Both the position numbers and the translations under genes were made by a program. Positions 25,613 through 33,832 of a stretch of 64,000 nucleotides of DNA are shown here, piece after piece; position 1 is the first letter of the stretch, and the number at the start of each line of letters is the position of its first letter. Source of the DNA: Jiella soli (GTDB lineage Bacteria > Pseudomonadota > Alphaproteobacteria > Rhizobiales > Rhizobiaceae); assembly GCF_020615385.1 (NCBI RefSeq), contig NZ_JAJAVB010000025.1, positions 333,296-397,295 of the forward strand, written 5' to 3'. A model generated the notes under the pieces. The model worked only from the letters and a program-made list of their open reading frames with translations. It ran no database searches and was not told where the DNA came from.

Positions 25613-26737
25613 ATGGCAGGAGCGGGGGCCGGGGGCGGAATGCTGAAGACGCTCGATCCCAGCGGATCGCCGGAGGTGGACCTCGAGGCGAAGGCCGACC
25701 GATCGGAACTTCTCCGGCTGGCGGGCGTGCGCAAGACGTTCAAGGGCTTCGTCGCGGTCGACCGCGTCGACCTTTCCGTGCGCCGCGGCGAGTTCTTCAC
25801 CCTGCTCGGCCCGTCCGGCTCGGGCAAGACGACGACGCTCCGCCTGATCGCCGGCTTTGAGCGGCCGGACGAGGGCCGCATCGAACTGGCCGGCCGCGAC
25901 GTCGCGCGGCTCGCGCCCTTCGACCGCGACGTCAACACCGTCTTCCAGGATTATGCCCTGTTCCCGCATATGAGCGTGGCGGAGAATATCGCCTATGGGC
26001 TGCGGGCGAAGCGCGTCGCCCGCGAGGAGATCGCGGCGCGGGTCGAGGAAGCCTTGCGCATGGTGCAGCTCGAGGCCTTTGCCGGGCGCTCGCCCACGCA
26101 GCTTTCCGGCGGCCAGCGTCAGCGCGTCGGGCTCGCGCGCGCCATCGTCAACCGACCGAGCCTCCTCCTCCTCGACGAGCCGCTCGGCGCGCTCGACCTG
26201 AAGCTGCGCCAAGACATGCAGCTGGAGCTCAAGCACATCCAGGAAAAGCTCGGCATCGCCTTTCTGTACGTGACCCACGACCAGGACGAGGCGCTGTCCA
26301 TGTCGGACCGGATCGCCGTCTTCAACGACGGCCGGATCGAGCAGATCGGAACGCCCGAGGATGTCTATGAGCGGCCGGCGAGCGAGTTCGTCGCCGGCTT
26401 CGTCGGCACCTCGACAATCCTCGAGCGCGGCGGCCGCCAGCTGGTGCTGCGGCCGGAGAAGATCCGGGTCGCGCCGCCCTCGGAGAGCTTCGACCGGTCC
26501 GGCTGGCAGGTGGAGTCCGGGATCCTCGAGGACATCGTCTATGGCGGCATGTTCACCCGCTACCTCGTGCGGCTCGAGCGCGGCGAGAGCGTGACCGCTG
26601 CCGAGCAGAACCATTCGGGCCCCAGCCAAAGGCTGCGGGTGATGCGCGGTCAGACCGTGATCGTGGCCTTTCGGCCGGACGGCGTCTTCTCGCTTGGAGA
26701 GGTCGCCAGAACAAAGAGGATGGAGAACCGGACATGA
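25613..26737 (+). CDS. Polyamine-type ABC transporter ATPase (PotA-like)
   Basis: 374 residues. Walker A GPSGSGKTTT (about 67-76), Q-loop in VFQDYALFPHM, signature [14 protein letters not shown], Walker B LLLLDEPLGALD and H-loop THDQDEAL, followed by a C-terminal TOBE domain (VLRPEKIRV and VIVAFRPDGVF). This is the spermidine/putrescine class. It energises import by the permeases encoded downstream. A stop/ATG overlap couples it to the binding-protein gene (26734-26737). Confidence 0.9.
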   Translation: MAGAGAGGGMLKTLDPSGSPEVDLEAKADRSELLRLAGVRKTFKGFVAVDRVDLSVRRGEFFTLLGPSGSGKTTTLRLIAGFERPDEGRIELAGRDVARLAPFDRDVNTVFQDYALFPHMSVAENIAYGLRAKRVAREEIAARVEEALRMVQLEAFAGRSPTQLSGGQRQRVGLARAIVNRPSLLLLDEPLGALDLKLRQDMQLELKHIQEKLGIAFLYVTHDQDEALSMSDRIAVFNDGRIEQIGTPEDVYERPASEFVAGFVGTSTILERGGRQLVLRPEKIRVAPPSESFDRSGWQVESGILEDIVYGGMFTRYLVRLERGESVTAAEQNHSGPSQRLRVMRGQTVIVAFRPDGVFSLGEVARTKRMENRT

Positions 26738-27888
26738 CGAAGCGCATTGCCGCCGCCGCCAAGGCGGCCGCCCTCATTGCAGCGGCCGGACTGCCGCTCA
26801 ACGCCTTCGCGGCGCCGGTCGCGCCCGACTATCTCAAGGAGATCGGCAAGGGCGAGGGCGAACTCAACATCGTCGCCTGGGAGGGCTATGCCCAGGACGA
26901 TTGGATCAAGCCCTTCGAGGAGCAGTCTGGCTGCAAGGTCAACCGCAAATATGCCGGCTCCTCCGACGAGATGGTGGCGCTGATGCGGTCCGGCGGCGGC
27001 GGCGAATACGACCTCGTCTCGGCCTCCGGCGACGCCTCGCTGCGCCTGATCTATGGCGGCGACGTGCAGCCGATCGACGTCAAGCTGATCCCGGCCTTCG
27101 AGGACTTCCTGCCGCAGCTTCAGAGCCCGCCGCACAACACGCTGAAGGGCGTCCACTACGGCCTGTCCTACGAGTGGGGGCCGAACGTGCTCCTGTGGAA
27201 CACCGAGAAGGTGGACCCGGCGCCGACGAGCTGGAGCGTCATCTATAACGACACCTACAAGGGCAAGGTCACCGTCCCCGACAATCCGATCCAGATCGCC
27301 GACGCCGCGCTGTATCTGATGGCGACGAAGCCCGATCTCGGGATCAAGAACCCCTATGAGCTGACCAGGGACCAGCTCGCCGCGGCGACGGACCTTTTGA
27401 AGAGCCAGCGCCCGCTCATCAAGAAATACTGGGCGCTCGCCTCTGACGAGATCGAGCTCTTCACCAATGGCGACGCGGTGATCGGCGCGGCCTGGCCCTA
27501 CCAGACCAATGCGCTGAAGGGCGCCGGCGTGAAGGTCGACGACACCGTTCCGTCGGAAGGCGCGACCGGCTGGGCCGATTCCTGGATGCTCTCGGCGAAG
27601 TCGCAACACGTCAACTGCGCCTACGAGTTCATGCGCTATGTCTCGACGCCGAAGGTCCAGGCACAGCAGGCGATCTATTTCGGCGAAACGCCAGCCAACA
27701 CCAAGGCCTGCGACGAGATGAACGCGCTCGAGGCGGGCTCTTGCGAGAAGTACCATCTCAACGCGCCGGCCTCCTATTTCGACAGCATCCACTTCTGGCA
27801 GACCCCGCTGCCGACCTGTGCCGACGGCTCGAAGGAATGCACCAGCTATGGCGACTGGCAGCGCGCCTGGCAGGAAGTGAAGGGCTGA
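26734..27888 (+). CDS. Polyamine-type periplasmic binding protein (PotD-like)
   Basis: 384 residues. The signal peptide ends NAFA (about residue 26). The mature protein has GELNIVAWEGYAQDDWIKPFEEQSGCKV, the usual start of PotD-like proteins, then YDLVSASGDASLRLI, an EWGPNVLLWNTEKV segment, and a long C-terminal lobe with several cysteines (CAYEFMRYV; a possible disulfide in CADGSKEC). It binds putrescine, spermidine or a related cation. The ATPase-binding protein-permease-permease order is standard. Confidence 0.88.
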   Translation: MTKRIAAAAKAAALIAAAGLPLNAFAAPVAPDYLKEIGKGEGELNIVAWEGYAQDDWIKPFEEQSGCKVNRKYAGSSDEMVALMRSGGGGEYDLVSASGDASLRLIYGGDVQPIDVKLIPAFEDFLPQLQSPPHNTLKGVHYGLSYEWGPNVLLWNTEKVDPAPTSWSVIYNDTYKGKVTVPDNPIQIADAALYLMATKPDLGIKNPYELTRDQLAAATDLLKSQRPLIKKYWALASDEIELFTNGDAVIGAAWPYQTNALKGAGVKVDDTVPSEGATGWADSWMLSAKSQHVNCAYEFMRYVSTPKVQAQQAIYFGETPANTKACDEMNALEAGSCEKYHLNAPASYFDSIHFWQTPLPTCADGSKECTSYGDWQRAWQEVKG

Positions 27889-27913
27889 TACCGGCAGCGG
27901 CGGGAAGCGGGCG

Positions 27914-28840
27914 ATGACCAGTCTCGAAGCCTCCGGAGCACTGCCGGAGCGGCAAGGGCGCGGCGGCCTTCGCCGCCGCCTCTCGGCGCTCGTCTGGCGG
28001 CGGCCGCGGCTTGGCCTCGCCGCCCTGCTCGCCCCGCCGCTCGCCTGGTTCCTGCTGATCTATCTGGCGGCGCTGGCGGTGCTTTTCGTCGCCGCCTTCT
28101 GGTCGGTCGACCCGTTCACCGGCCTCGTCGAGCGGAGCTTCACGCTCGACAATTTCCGCGACATCGGGGAGAGCGGCACCTATCGCTGGATCGCGGTGCG
28201 GACTCTCCTGATGGCGGCGGCCGTCACGCTGACGGACGCCGTCCTCGCTTTTCCCACCGCCTATTTCATGGCCCGGATCGCCGGGCCGAAGCTTCGGATC
28301 GCACTCTTTACCCTGGTGCTCCTGCCTTTGTGGTCGAGCTATCTCGCGAGGGTCTACGCTTGGCGGCTGATCCTCGCCCATGATGGCGCGCTCAATTGGG
28401 CGCTGATGGAGATCGGCCTGCCGCGGCTGGCGATCGGCTATTCCAACTGGGCGATGTGGATCGTCTTTTCCTATATTTGGCTGCCCTTCATGATCATGCC
28501 GCTCTATGCGGCGCTGGAGCGCATTCCGACCTCGCTGCTGCAGGCTTCCGGCGATCTCGGCGCGCGGGGCTTCAGAACCTTCGTCAGGGTGATCCTGCCG
28601 CTGGCGATGCCCGGCCTGGTCGCCGGCTCGATCTTCACCTTCTCGTTGACCCTCGGCGACTACATCACGCCGGTCCTCGTCGGTGGGCCCGGCTCGGACT
28701 TCATCGGCAATGTCGTCTACGCCAATGTCGGGATCGCCAACAACATCCCCTTCGCCGCCGCCTATGCGACGATCCCGCTCGTCGTCATGGCGCTCTATCT
28801 GATCGCCGCCCGCCGGCTCGGCGCCTTCGAGGTGATGTGA
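27914..28840 (+). CDS. Polyamine-type ABC permease (PotB-like)
   Basis: 308 residues with about six membrane spans. The helix at 35-60 opens with LAALLAPPLAWFLLIYLAALAVLFV. The EAA-type loop is around SLLQASGDLGARGFRTFVRVILPLAMPG. It forms the translocation pore with the next permease. The N-terminal 30 residues are Arg-rich, fitting a cytoplasmic start. Its stop codon overlaps the ATG of the next gene (TGATG). Confidence 0.88.
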   Translation: MTSLEASGALPERQGRGGLRRRLSALVWRRPRLGLAALLAPPLAWFLLIYLAALAVLFVAAFWSVDPFTGLVERSFTLDNFRDIGESGTYRWIAVRTLLMAAAVTLTDAVLAFPTAYFMARIAGPKLRIALFTLVLLPLWSSYLARVYAWRLILAHDGALNWALMEIGLPRLAIGYSNWAMWIVFSYIWLPFMIMPLYAALERIPTSLLQASGDLGARGFRTFVRVILPLAMPGLVAGSIFTFSLTLGDYITPVLVGGPGSDFIGNVVYANVGIANNIPFAAAYATIPLVVMALYLIAARRLGAFEVM

Positions 28841-29625
28841 TGGAGACGCGGCTGACACGCATCGTCCTCGGCGTCTGGACTGGGCTCGTCCTCCTCTTCC
28901 TCTTCGTGCCGATCGCGATCATCGTCCTCTACGCCTTCAATTCCTCGAATGTGCAGAGCTGGCCGATCGCCGGCTTCAGCCTGAAATGGTTTCCGGCGAC
29001 CTTCCAGAACCGCGAGGTTCGCGAAGCGCTCCTCCTGTCGATCGAGGCGGGGCTGGTCGCGACGGCGATCGCCGTCGTCCTCGGCACGGCCTCCGCTTTC
29101 GCCGTCGAGCGTTATCGATTTCGGGGGCGCGAGGCGGTCTCCTTCGTCACGGTGATGCCGATCGCGCTGCCCGGCATCATCACCGGCATGGCGCTCAACT
29201 CCTTCTTCGTGTTCTGGGCGATGGGCCTCAGCTTCTGGACCATCGTCATCGGCCACGCGACCTTCTGCATCGTCGTCGTCTACAACAACGTCGTCGCGCG
29301 GCTGCGGCGCCTGCCGCGATCCCTCACCGAAGCCTCGATGGATCTCGGCGCCGACGGCTTCGCCACGTTCCGGAAGGTGACCCTGCCGGCGATCTCGACC
29401 GCTCTGATCGCAGGCGCGATCCTCGCCTTCGCGCTCTCCTTCGACGAGGTGATCGTGACGACCTTCACCGCCGGGGCGCAGAACACGCTGCCCTTGTGGA
29501 TATTCGGCGCGATAAGGCTCGGCCAGGAACTGCCGGAGGTGAACGTCATCGTCCTCATCGTCATGGCGGTGACCTTCGTGCCGGTGATCCTCGCCTATCG
29601 CTTCACCGAGAAGTCCGGCGGCTGA
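28840..29625 (+). CDS. Polyamine-type ABC permease (PotC-like)
   Basis: 261 residues from the ATG at 28840. Six predicted spans with the conserved SLTEASMDLGADGFATFRKVTLPAIS coupling loop and the ALSFDEVIVTTFTAG segment near the end, both typical of PotC/PotI permeases. It completes the importer. A longer frame in the same register runs back into the PotB-like gene and is not real. The operon seems to end here; 312 bp follow before the next gene. Confidence 0.88.
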   Translation: METRLTRIVLGVWTGLVLLFLFVPIAIIVLYAFNSSNVQSWPIAGFSLKWFPATFQNREVREALLLSIEAGLVATAIAVVLGTASAFAVERYRFRGREAVSFVTVMPIALPGIITGMALNSFFVFWAMGLSFWTIVIGHATFCIVVVYNNVVARLRRLPRSLTEASMDLGADGFATFRKVTLPAISTALIAGAILAFALSFDEVIVTTFTAGAQNTLPLWIFGAIRLGQELPEVNVIVLIVMAVTFVPVILAYRFTEKSGG

Positions 29626-29649
29626 AGCAGGTACCGCGGGCTCGGCCAA

Positions 29650-29665
29650 TTTGGAGCGCTACCAA
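29650..29665. promoter_or_regulatory. LacI-family operator candidate
   Basis: TTTGGAGCGCTACCAA: the central AGCGCT is self-complementary and six of eight paired positions match. Central-CG, near-palindromic sites of this kind are typical for LacI-family repressors of sugar operons. The LacI regulator encoded in this operon is the obvious candidate to bind it. Confidence 0.5.
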
Positions 29666-29712
29666 GAGTTGTTCTGTTTGCGCTGCGGTATTCGTGACGC
29701 AGTGCAAAGTAA

Positions 29713-29726
29713 GAGAAATATTTCTC
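29713..29726. promoter_or_regulatory. Perfect palindrome GAGAAATATTTCTC
   Basis: A 14-bp perfect palindrome in a locally AT-rich spot of an otherwise GC-rich region, about 210 bp upstream of the sugar operon start. It could be a regulator site or part of the end of the upstream operon. Confidence 0.35.
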
Positions 29727-29937
29727 CCGATTTCTTCCGTGTTTGGCGGCTCTGAGGCCCTGCGTGCAAAGTCCGGCCATAGCATCGCCGTTGACCGCGA
29801 CTTGCGGCGACGATACCGTCCTCTCTGCTGCACATGTGTGCAATGGCGGCGGACCTCCGGCAGACAACGGAGGCCGCGCGGGATCGGTGGCCGTGCCGCG
29901 CTGGGAGGCGGGCAGCGGCCGGGTTTGGGAGGACGTC

Positions 29938-30891
29938 ATGAAATTTTTATTGGAGAAGTTGCTGATTGCGGGCGCCGTCGCGGCGCCTCTGGTCGGGCTG
30001 GTGGGGCCGGCCCATGCGCAGGCGAAGGACCTGACCATCGCCACGTCCATGCCGGCGCTCGAATTTCCCTTCTTCGTCCACATGCAGGACGCCTTGACCG
30101 CGAAGGCCAAGGACATCGGCGGCATCACGCTCAACGCCACCGACGGGCAGAACAAGACGACCAAGCAGACCGGCGACGTCGAAGCCGCGGTGATCAAGGG
30201 CGTCGACGGCATCATCATCAGCCCGCTCGATGCCGTCGCGATGGCGCCGGCGCTCGGCCAGGCGGTCGAAGCAGGCGTGCCCGTCGTGACGATCGACCGC
30301 CGCGTCGAGGGCGTCGACGGGATCCTCGCCCATGTCGGCGCGGACAATGTCGTCGGCGGCGAAGCCCAGGGTCATCTGATCGAAGAGCTGTTTCCGGACG
30401 GGGCGCGGATCGTGAACCTGCAGGGCCAGCCGGGCGCGAGCCCCGCCATCGACCGCAACAAGGGCCTGCACAACGTCCTCGACAAGTCCGACAAGTACAA
30501 GTTCGTGGCCGAGCAGACCGCCAATTTCGCCCGCGCCGAGGCCGCGAGCGTGACCGAGGCGATCCTCGGCGGGCTCGACTCGCCGCCGGACGTTATCGTC
30601 GCCGCCAATGACGACATGGCGCTCGGCGCGCTGCAGGTGGCGCAGGAGCGCGGCCTCGACGTGCCGATTCTCGGCTTCGACGCGCTGCCCGAGGCGCTCG
30701 CCTCGATCCGCGACGGCGGGCTGAAGGCGACGGTCGAGCAGTTCCCCGGCGGGCAGAGCGAGAAGGCGCTGCAGACGCTGGTCGACTATCTGCGTGACGG
30801 CAAGCAGCCGGAGAAGCTGATCCTCCTGCAGCCGATCGCGATCACCAAGGACAATCTCGACAAGTCCGAGCGGCTCAGCGAGATCAAGTAG
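29938..30891 (+). CDS. Sugar ABC transporter substrate-binding protein (RbsB/FrcB-like)
   Basis: 317 residues; the ATG at 29938 has GGGAGGACGTC upstream. Signal peptide of about 27 residues ending AHAQ. The mature part is the periplasmic binding protein type 1 fold: LTIATSMPALEFPFFVHMQDAL, GVDGIIISPLDAVAMAP (hinge region), PVVTIDRRVEG, and the IVAANDDMALGALQVAQERG segment of ribose/galactose/fructose-type proteins. It should bind a pentose or hexose in the periplasm. It is the first gene of a six-gene cassette, and a hairpin separates it from the permease gene. Confidence 0.9.
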   Translation: MKFLLEKLLIAGAVAAPLVGLVGPAHAQAKDLTIATSMPALEFPFFVHMQDALTAKAKDIGGITLNATDGQNKTTKQTGDVEAAVIKGVDGIIISPLDAVAMAPALGQAVEAGVPVVTIDRRVEGVDGILAHVGADNVVGGEAQGHLIEELFPDGARIVNLQGQPGASPAIDRNKGLHNVLDKSDKYKFVAEQTANFARAEAASVTEAILGGLDSPPDVIVAANDDMALGALQVAQERGLDVPILGFDALPEALASIRDGGLKATVEQFPGGQSEKALQTLVDYLRDGKQPEKLILLQPIAITKDNLDKSERLSEIK

Positions 30892-30906
30892 CGTCGCCTT
30901 GCATCC

Positions 30907-30931
30907 GGGGTCGGTCCGTCGGGCCGGCCCC
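30907..30931 (+). terminator. Hairpin between binding-protein and permease genes
   Basis: An 11-bp stem (30907-30917 with 30921-30931, two G-T wobbles) around GTC, between the sugar binding protein and permease genes. There is no T-run. It probably stabilises or partly terminates the message so more binding protein than permease is made. Confidence 0.5.
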
Positions 30932-30957
30932 TCCCGTGTCACCCACCGGATCTCATC

Positions 30958-31989
30958 ATGAGCCAAGCGACCTCGCCCGCCGCGCCGAAGGCGCCGGAGC
31001 GGCGGTTCGACGCGATCCAGTTCATCGCGACCTATGCCGCTCCCCTGTTCCTCATCGCCCTTGTCGCCGTCTTCGCGATCATCGAACCGCGATTTCTCTA
31101 TCCGCTCAACGTTTTCAACGTCCTGCGCCAGGTCTCGATCTCCGGGCTGATCGCGATCGGCATGACCTTCGTCATCCTGACGGCGGGGATCGACCTGTCG
31201 GTCGGTTCGCTGATGGCGCTCGCCGGGCTCGTCTGCGCCTATGTCTCCAAGGGCGGGCTGCAAGACCGCTTCGCCATCGGCGCCGCCGATACGGCGGGCC
31301 ATCCGCTGTTCCTCGCGGTGGCGGCGGCGCTCGCCGTCGGCATCCTCTGCGGCGCGCTGCAGGGCCTGGTGGTGACCCGGCTGAAGGTGCCGCCCTTCGT
31401 CGTCACGCTCGGCGGGCTCACCGCCTTTCGCGGCGCGGCGCTCCTGTTTTCGGGCGGCGGTCCCATCTCCGGCTTTTCAGCCGACTTCACCTGGTGGGGG
31501 CAGGGGCGGATCGGCATGGTCCCGGTGCCGGTGATCATCTTCGTCGTCGTCGCGGCGATCGCCCATCTGGTGCTGCGCTACACGGCCTTTGGCAAGCATG
31601 TCTACGCGACCGGGGGCAATCTGCGGGCGGCCGAGCTCAACGGCGTGCCGACCCGGCGGATCGTGCTCCTCGTCTATGTGATCAGCGGGCTTTCCTGCGC
31701 GCTCGCGGCCTTCCTCCTGACGGCGCGGCTGAACTCGGCCGAGGCGGTCGCAGGGCTCGGGCTGGAGCTCACCGTCATCGCGGCGGTGGTGATCGGCGGC
31801 ACCAGCCTCTTCGGCGGGGTCGGTGGCATCTTCGGCACCGTCGTCGGCGCGCTCCTGATCGGTGTCCTGACCAACGGGCTGGTGCTCCTCAACGTCTCCT
31901 CCTTCGTCCAGCAGATCGTCATCGGCGTGATCCTCGTCGCCGCCGTCGCGCTCGACCAGTTCGCCGCCGGGCGGAGGCTCGCTCAATGA
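30958..31989 (+). CDS. Sugar ABC transporter permease (RbsC/FrcC-like)
   Basis: 343 residues with eight or more membrane spans. The family landmarks are present: GLIAIGMTFVILTAGIDLSVGSLMALAG early, GLVVTRLKVPPFVVTLGGLTAFRGAALL in the middle, and VAGLGLELTVIAAVVIGGTSLFGGVGG toward the end (the ribose/xylose/galactose permease signature). It forms the inner-membrane channel, probably as a homodimer. Its stop overlaps the ATPase ATG (ATGA). Confidence 0.92.
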   Translation: MSQATSPAAPKAPERRFDAIQFIATYAAPLFLIALVAVFAIIEPRFLYPLNVFNVLRQVSISGLIAIGMTFVILTAGIDLSVGSLMALAGLVCAYVSKGGLQDRFAIGAADTAGHPLFLAVAAALAVGILCGALQGLVVTRLKVPPFVVTLGGLTAFRGAALLFSGGGPISGFSADFTWWGQGRIGMVPVPVIIFVVVAAIAHLVLRYTAFGKHVYATGGNLRAAELNGVPTRRIVLLVYVISGLSCALAAFLLTARLNSAEAVAGLGLELTVIAAVVIGGTSLFGGVGGIFGTVVGALLIGVLTNGLVLLNVSSFVQQIVIGVILVAAVALDQFAAGRRLAQ

Positions 31990-32732
31990 GCGCTCCGCTG
32001 TTCGAGCTTCGCGGCGTCTCCAAGCGCTTCGGCGGCATTCATGCCCTGGAACAGGTGGATTTGTCGCTCGGCGCCGGCGAGGTGATCGGCTTGATGGGCG
32101 ACAATGGCGCCGGCAAGTCGACCATGGTCCGGATCATCGCCGGCAATTTCCAGCCGAGCGAGGGCGAGGTGCGGCTGAAGGGCGAGGCCGTGCGCTTTGC
32201 AAACAGCGCCGATGCGCGGGACCGGGGGATCGAGGTCGTCCATCAGGACCTGGCGCTCTGCGACAATCTGACCGCCGCCGACAACGTCTTCCTCGGCCGC
32301 GAGCTGAAGCGCCGGATCGGCCCGTTCCGCTTCCTCGACTACCGGGCGATGGCGCGGCGCGCCGGCGAGCTCTTCGCCGAGCTGCAGTCGGAGACGCGGC
32401 CCGCCGACAAGGTGCGGATGATGTCCGGCGGCCAGCGCCAGGCGGTGGCGATCGCCCGCACAAGGCTCTCGGACGCGCCGATCGTCCTGATGGACGAGCC
32501 GACCGCCGCGATCAGCGTCCGCCAGGTCGCGCAGGTGCTGGCGCTCATCGAGCGGCTGAAGGCCAGCGGCGTCACCGTCGTGCTGATCAGCCATCGCATG
32601 CCCGACGTCTTCACCGTCGCCGACCGGCTCGTCGTCCTCAGGCGCGGCCGCAAGGTCGCCGACAAGAAGATCGCCGACACATCGCCCGAGGAGGCGACCG
32701 GTCTCATCACCGGTGCGATCGAGCGGGCATGA
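31986..32732 (+). CDS. Sugar ABC transporter ATPase, single domain (FrcA-like)
   Basis: 248 residues. Walker A GDNGAGKST (about 39-47), signature MSGGQRQAVAIAR, Walker B IVLMDEPTAA, H-loop ISHRMPDVF. Classic RbsA-type sugar ATPases are tandem two-domain proteins of about 500 residues; this has only one nucleotide-binding domain, as in the FrcA fructose ATPases of rhizobia, so it would act as a homodimer. Translation is coupled to its neighbours on both sides by ATGA overlaps. Confidence 0.88.
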   Translation: MSAPLFELRGVSKRFGGIHALEQVDLSLGAGEVIGLMGDNGAGKSTMVRIIAGNFQPSEGEVRLKGEAVRFANSADARDRGIEVVHQDLALCDNLTAADNVFLGRELKRRIGPFRFLDYRAMARRAGELFAELQSETRPADKVRMMSGGQRQAVAIARTRLSDAPIVLMDEPTAAISVRQVAQVLALIERLKASGVTVVLISHRMPDVFTVADRLVVLRRGRKVADKKIADTSPEEATGLITGAIERA

Positions 32733-33829
32733 GCGGAAGCCAGCGGCCAGGTTCCGGCCCTCGCCGCCGCGTCACCGCCCTCGACGTGGCGCGGCTGGCC
32801 GGCGTCTCCCGCTCGGCCGTCTCGCGGGCCCTCACCGAGGGCGCGAGCGTGTCGGACGAGACGCGAGCCAAGGTGCTGAAGGCGGCGGAGACGCTCGGCT
32901 ATCACCGCAACGCCCTCGTCCGGGGCATGGTGAGGCAGCGCTCCGGCATCATCGGCATCGTCGCCGGGCGGCTCGACAACCCGTTCATCGCGGTGGCGCT
33001 GGAGATCCTGTCGCGGCGGCTGCAAGAGGACGGGCTGAAGTCGATGATCTATTCCGGCGATGCCGAAAGCGACATCGCCGTCGCGCTGCCCTCGCTGGTG
33101 GAATACCGGGTCGACGGCTGCTTCTTCCTCTCGAACGACCTCTCTCCGCAGGGGGCGGCGAAATATACGAGGCTCGACATTCCCCTGGTCGTGCTCTTCA
33201 ACTCGGACATGGCCGGGATCTCTGACCATGGCGACGAGGTGCCCGTCGGCGCGATCACCGTCGACAATGTCGAGATATCGCGGACGGTGGCGGACCTCCT
33301 CCTCGGCGGCGGCTGCCGGCACTTTGCCTATATCGAGGGACTGCCGCGCGCCACGACCAGCCGCGAGCGCCAGCGCGGCTATGTCGAGCGCCTCGCCGAG
33401 CGCGGATTTGCCGTCGAGGCGGTCGCCACCGGCAATTTCAACTATGCCGACGGGCTCGCCGCCGCGCGCGGCCTGTTGGCGGCGAGACCGCGTCCGGATG
33501 CGATCTTTGCCGCAAACGATCTGATGGCGCTCGCCGTGCTCGATGTCGCGCGGGCGGAATTCGGCCTCAGCGTGCCGGAGGACGTCGCCGTCGTCGGCTT
33601 CGACGATATCGGGGCGGCCGCCCAGGCGGCCTATGACCTGACGACGGTGCGCCAGCCTTTGGCCGACATGGTCGAGGCGGGCGTCGATCTGATGCTGGCG
33701 CTGATCGAGGAGCCGGACCGGCGCCCCGAGGAGATCCGGCTGCGTTCGCACCTGATCGAGCGCTCGACCACCCGCCAACCATACGGAATGTCCGCGCCCG
33801 AAAGGGCCGCAGGACCGCAGGAGGCCTGA
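32729..33829 (+). CDS. LacI-family transcriptional regulator
   Basis: 366 residues. The N-terminal HTH (about 15-70, VTALDVARLAGVSRSAVSRALTEGASVSDETRAKVLKAAETLGYHRN) is followed by a sugar-binding-protein-like effector domain (GIIGIVAGRLDNPFIAVALEIL, DAIFAANDLMALAVLD, VAVVGFDDIGAAAQ). It overlaps the ATPase gene by 4 bp and lies within the operon it probably controls. The 29650 dyad is a candidate binding site. The inducer is likely the transported sugar or a catabolite. Confidence 0.9.
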   Translation: MSGSQRPGSGPRRRVTALDVARLAGVSRSAVSRALTEGASVSDETRAKVLKAAETLGYHRNALVRGMVRQRSGIIGIVAGRLDNPFIAVALEILSRRLQEDGLKSMIYSGDAESDIAVALPSLVEYRVDGCFFLSNDLSPQGAAKYTRLDIPLVVLFNSDMAGISDHGDEVPVGAITVDNVEISRTVADLLLGGGCRHFAYIEGLPRATTSRERQRGYVERLAERGFAVEAVATGNFNYADGLAAARGLLAARPRPDAIFAANDLMALAVLDVARAEFGLSVPEDVAVVGFDDIGAAAQAAYDLTTVRQPLADMVEAGVDLMLALIEEPDRRPEEIRLRSHLIERSTTRQPYGMSAPERAAGPQEA

Positions 33830-33832
33830 ACC

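Larger units (their letters stand above)
29626..29937. other. Promoter region of the sugar operon
   Basis: 312 bp without a gene, ahead of the sugar binding-protein gene. It holds a LacI-type dyad (29650-29665) and a perfect GAGAAATATTTCTC palindrome (29713-29726), both described separately. GGGAGGACGTC precedes the next ATG. I see no RNA gene. Confidence 0.55.

Noticed and set aside
24125-26629. An 834-codon antisense frame over ALDH and the PotA-like gene
   Set aside because: Both sense genes carry complete catalytic motifs; the antisense frame has none.
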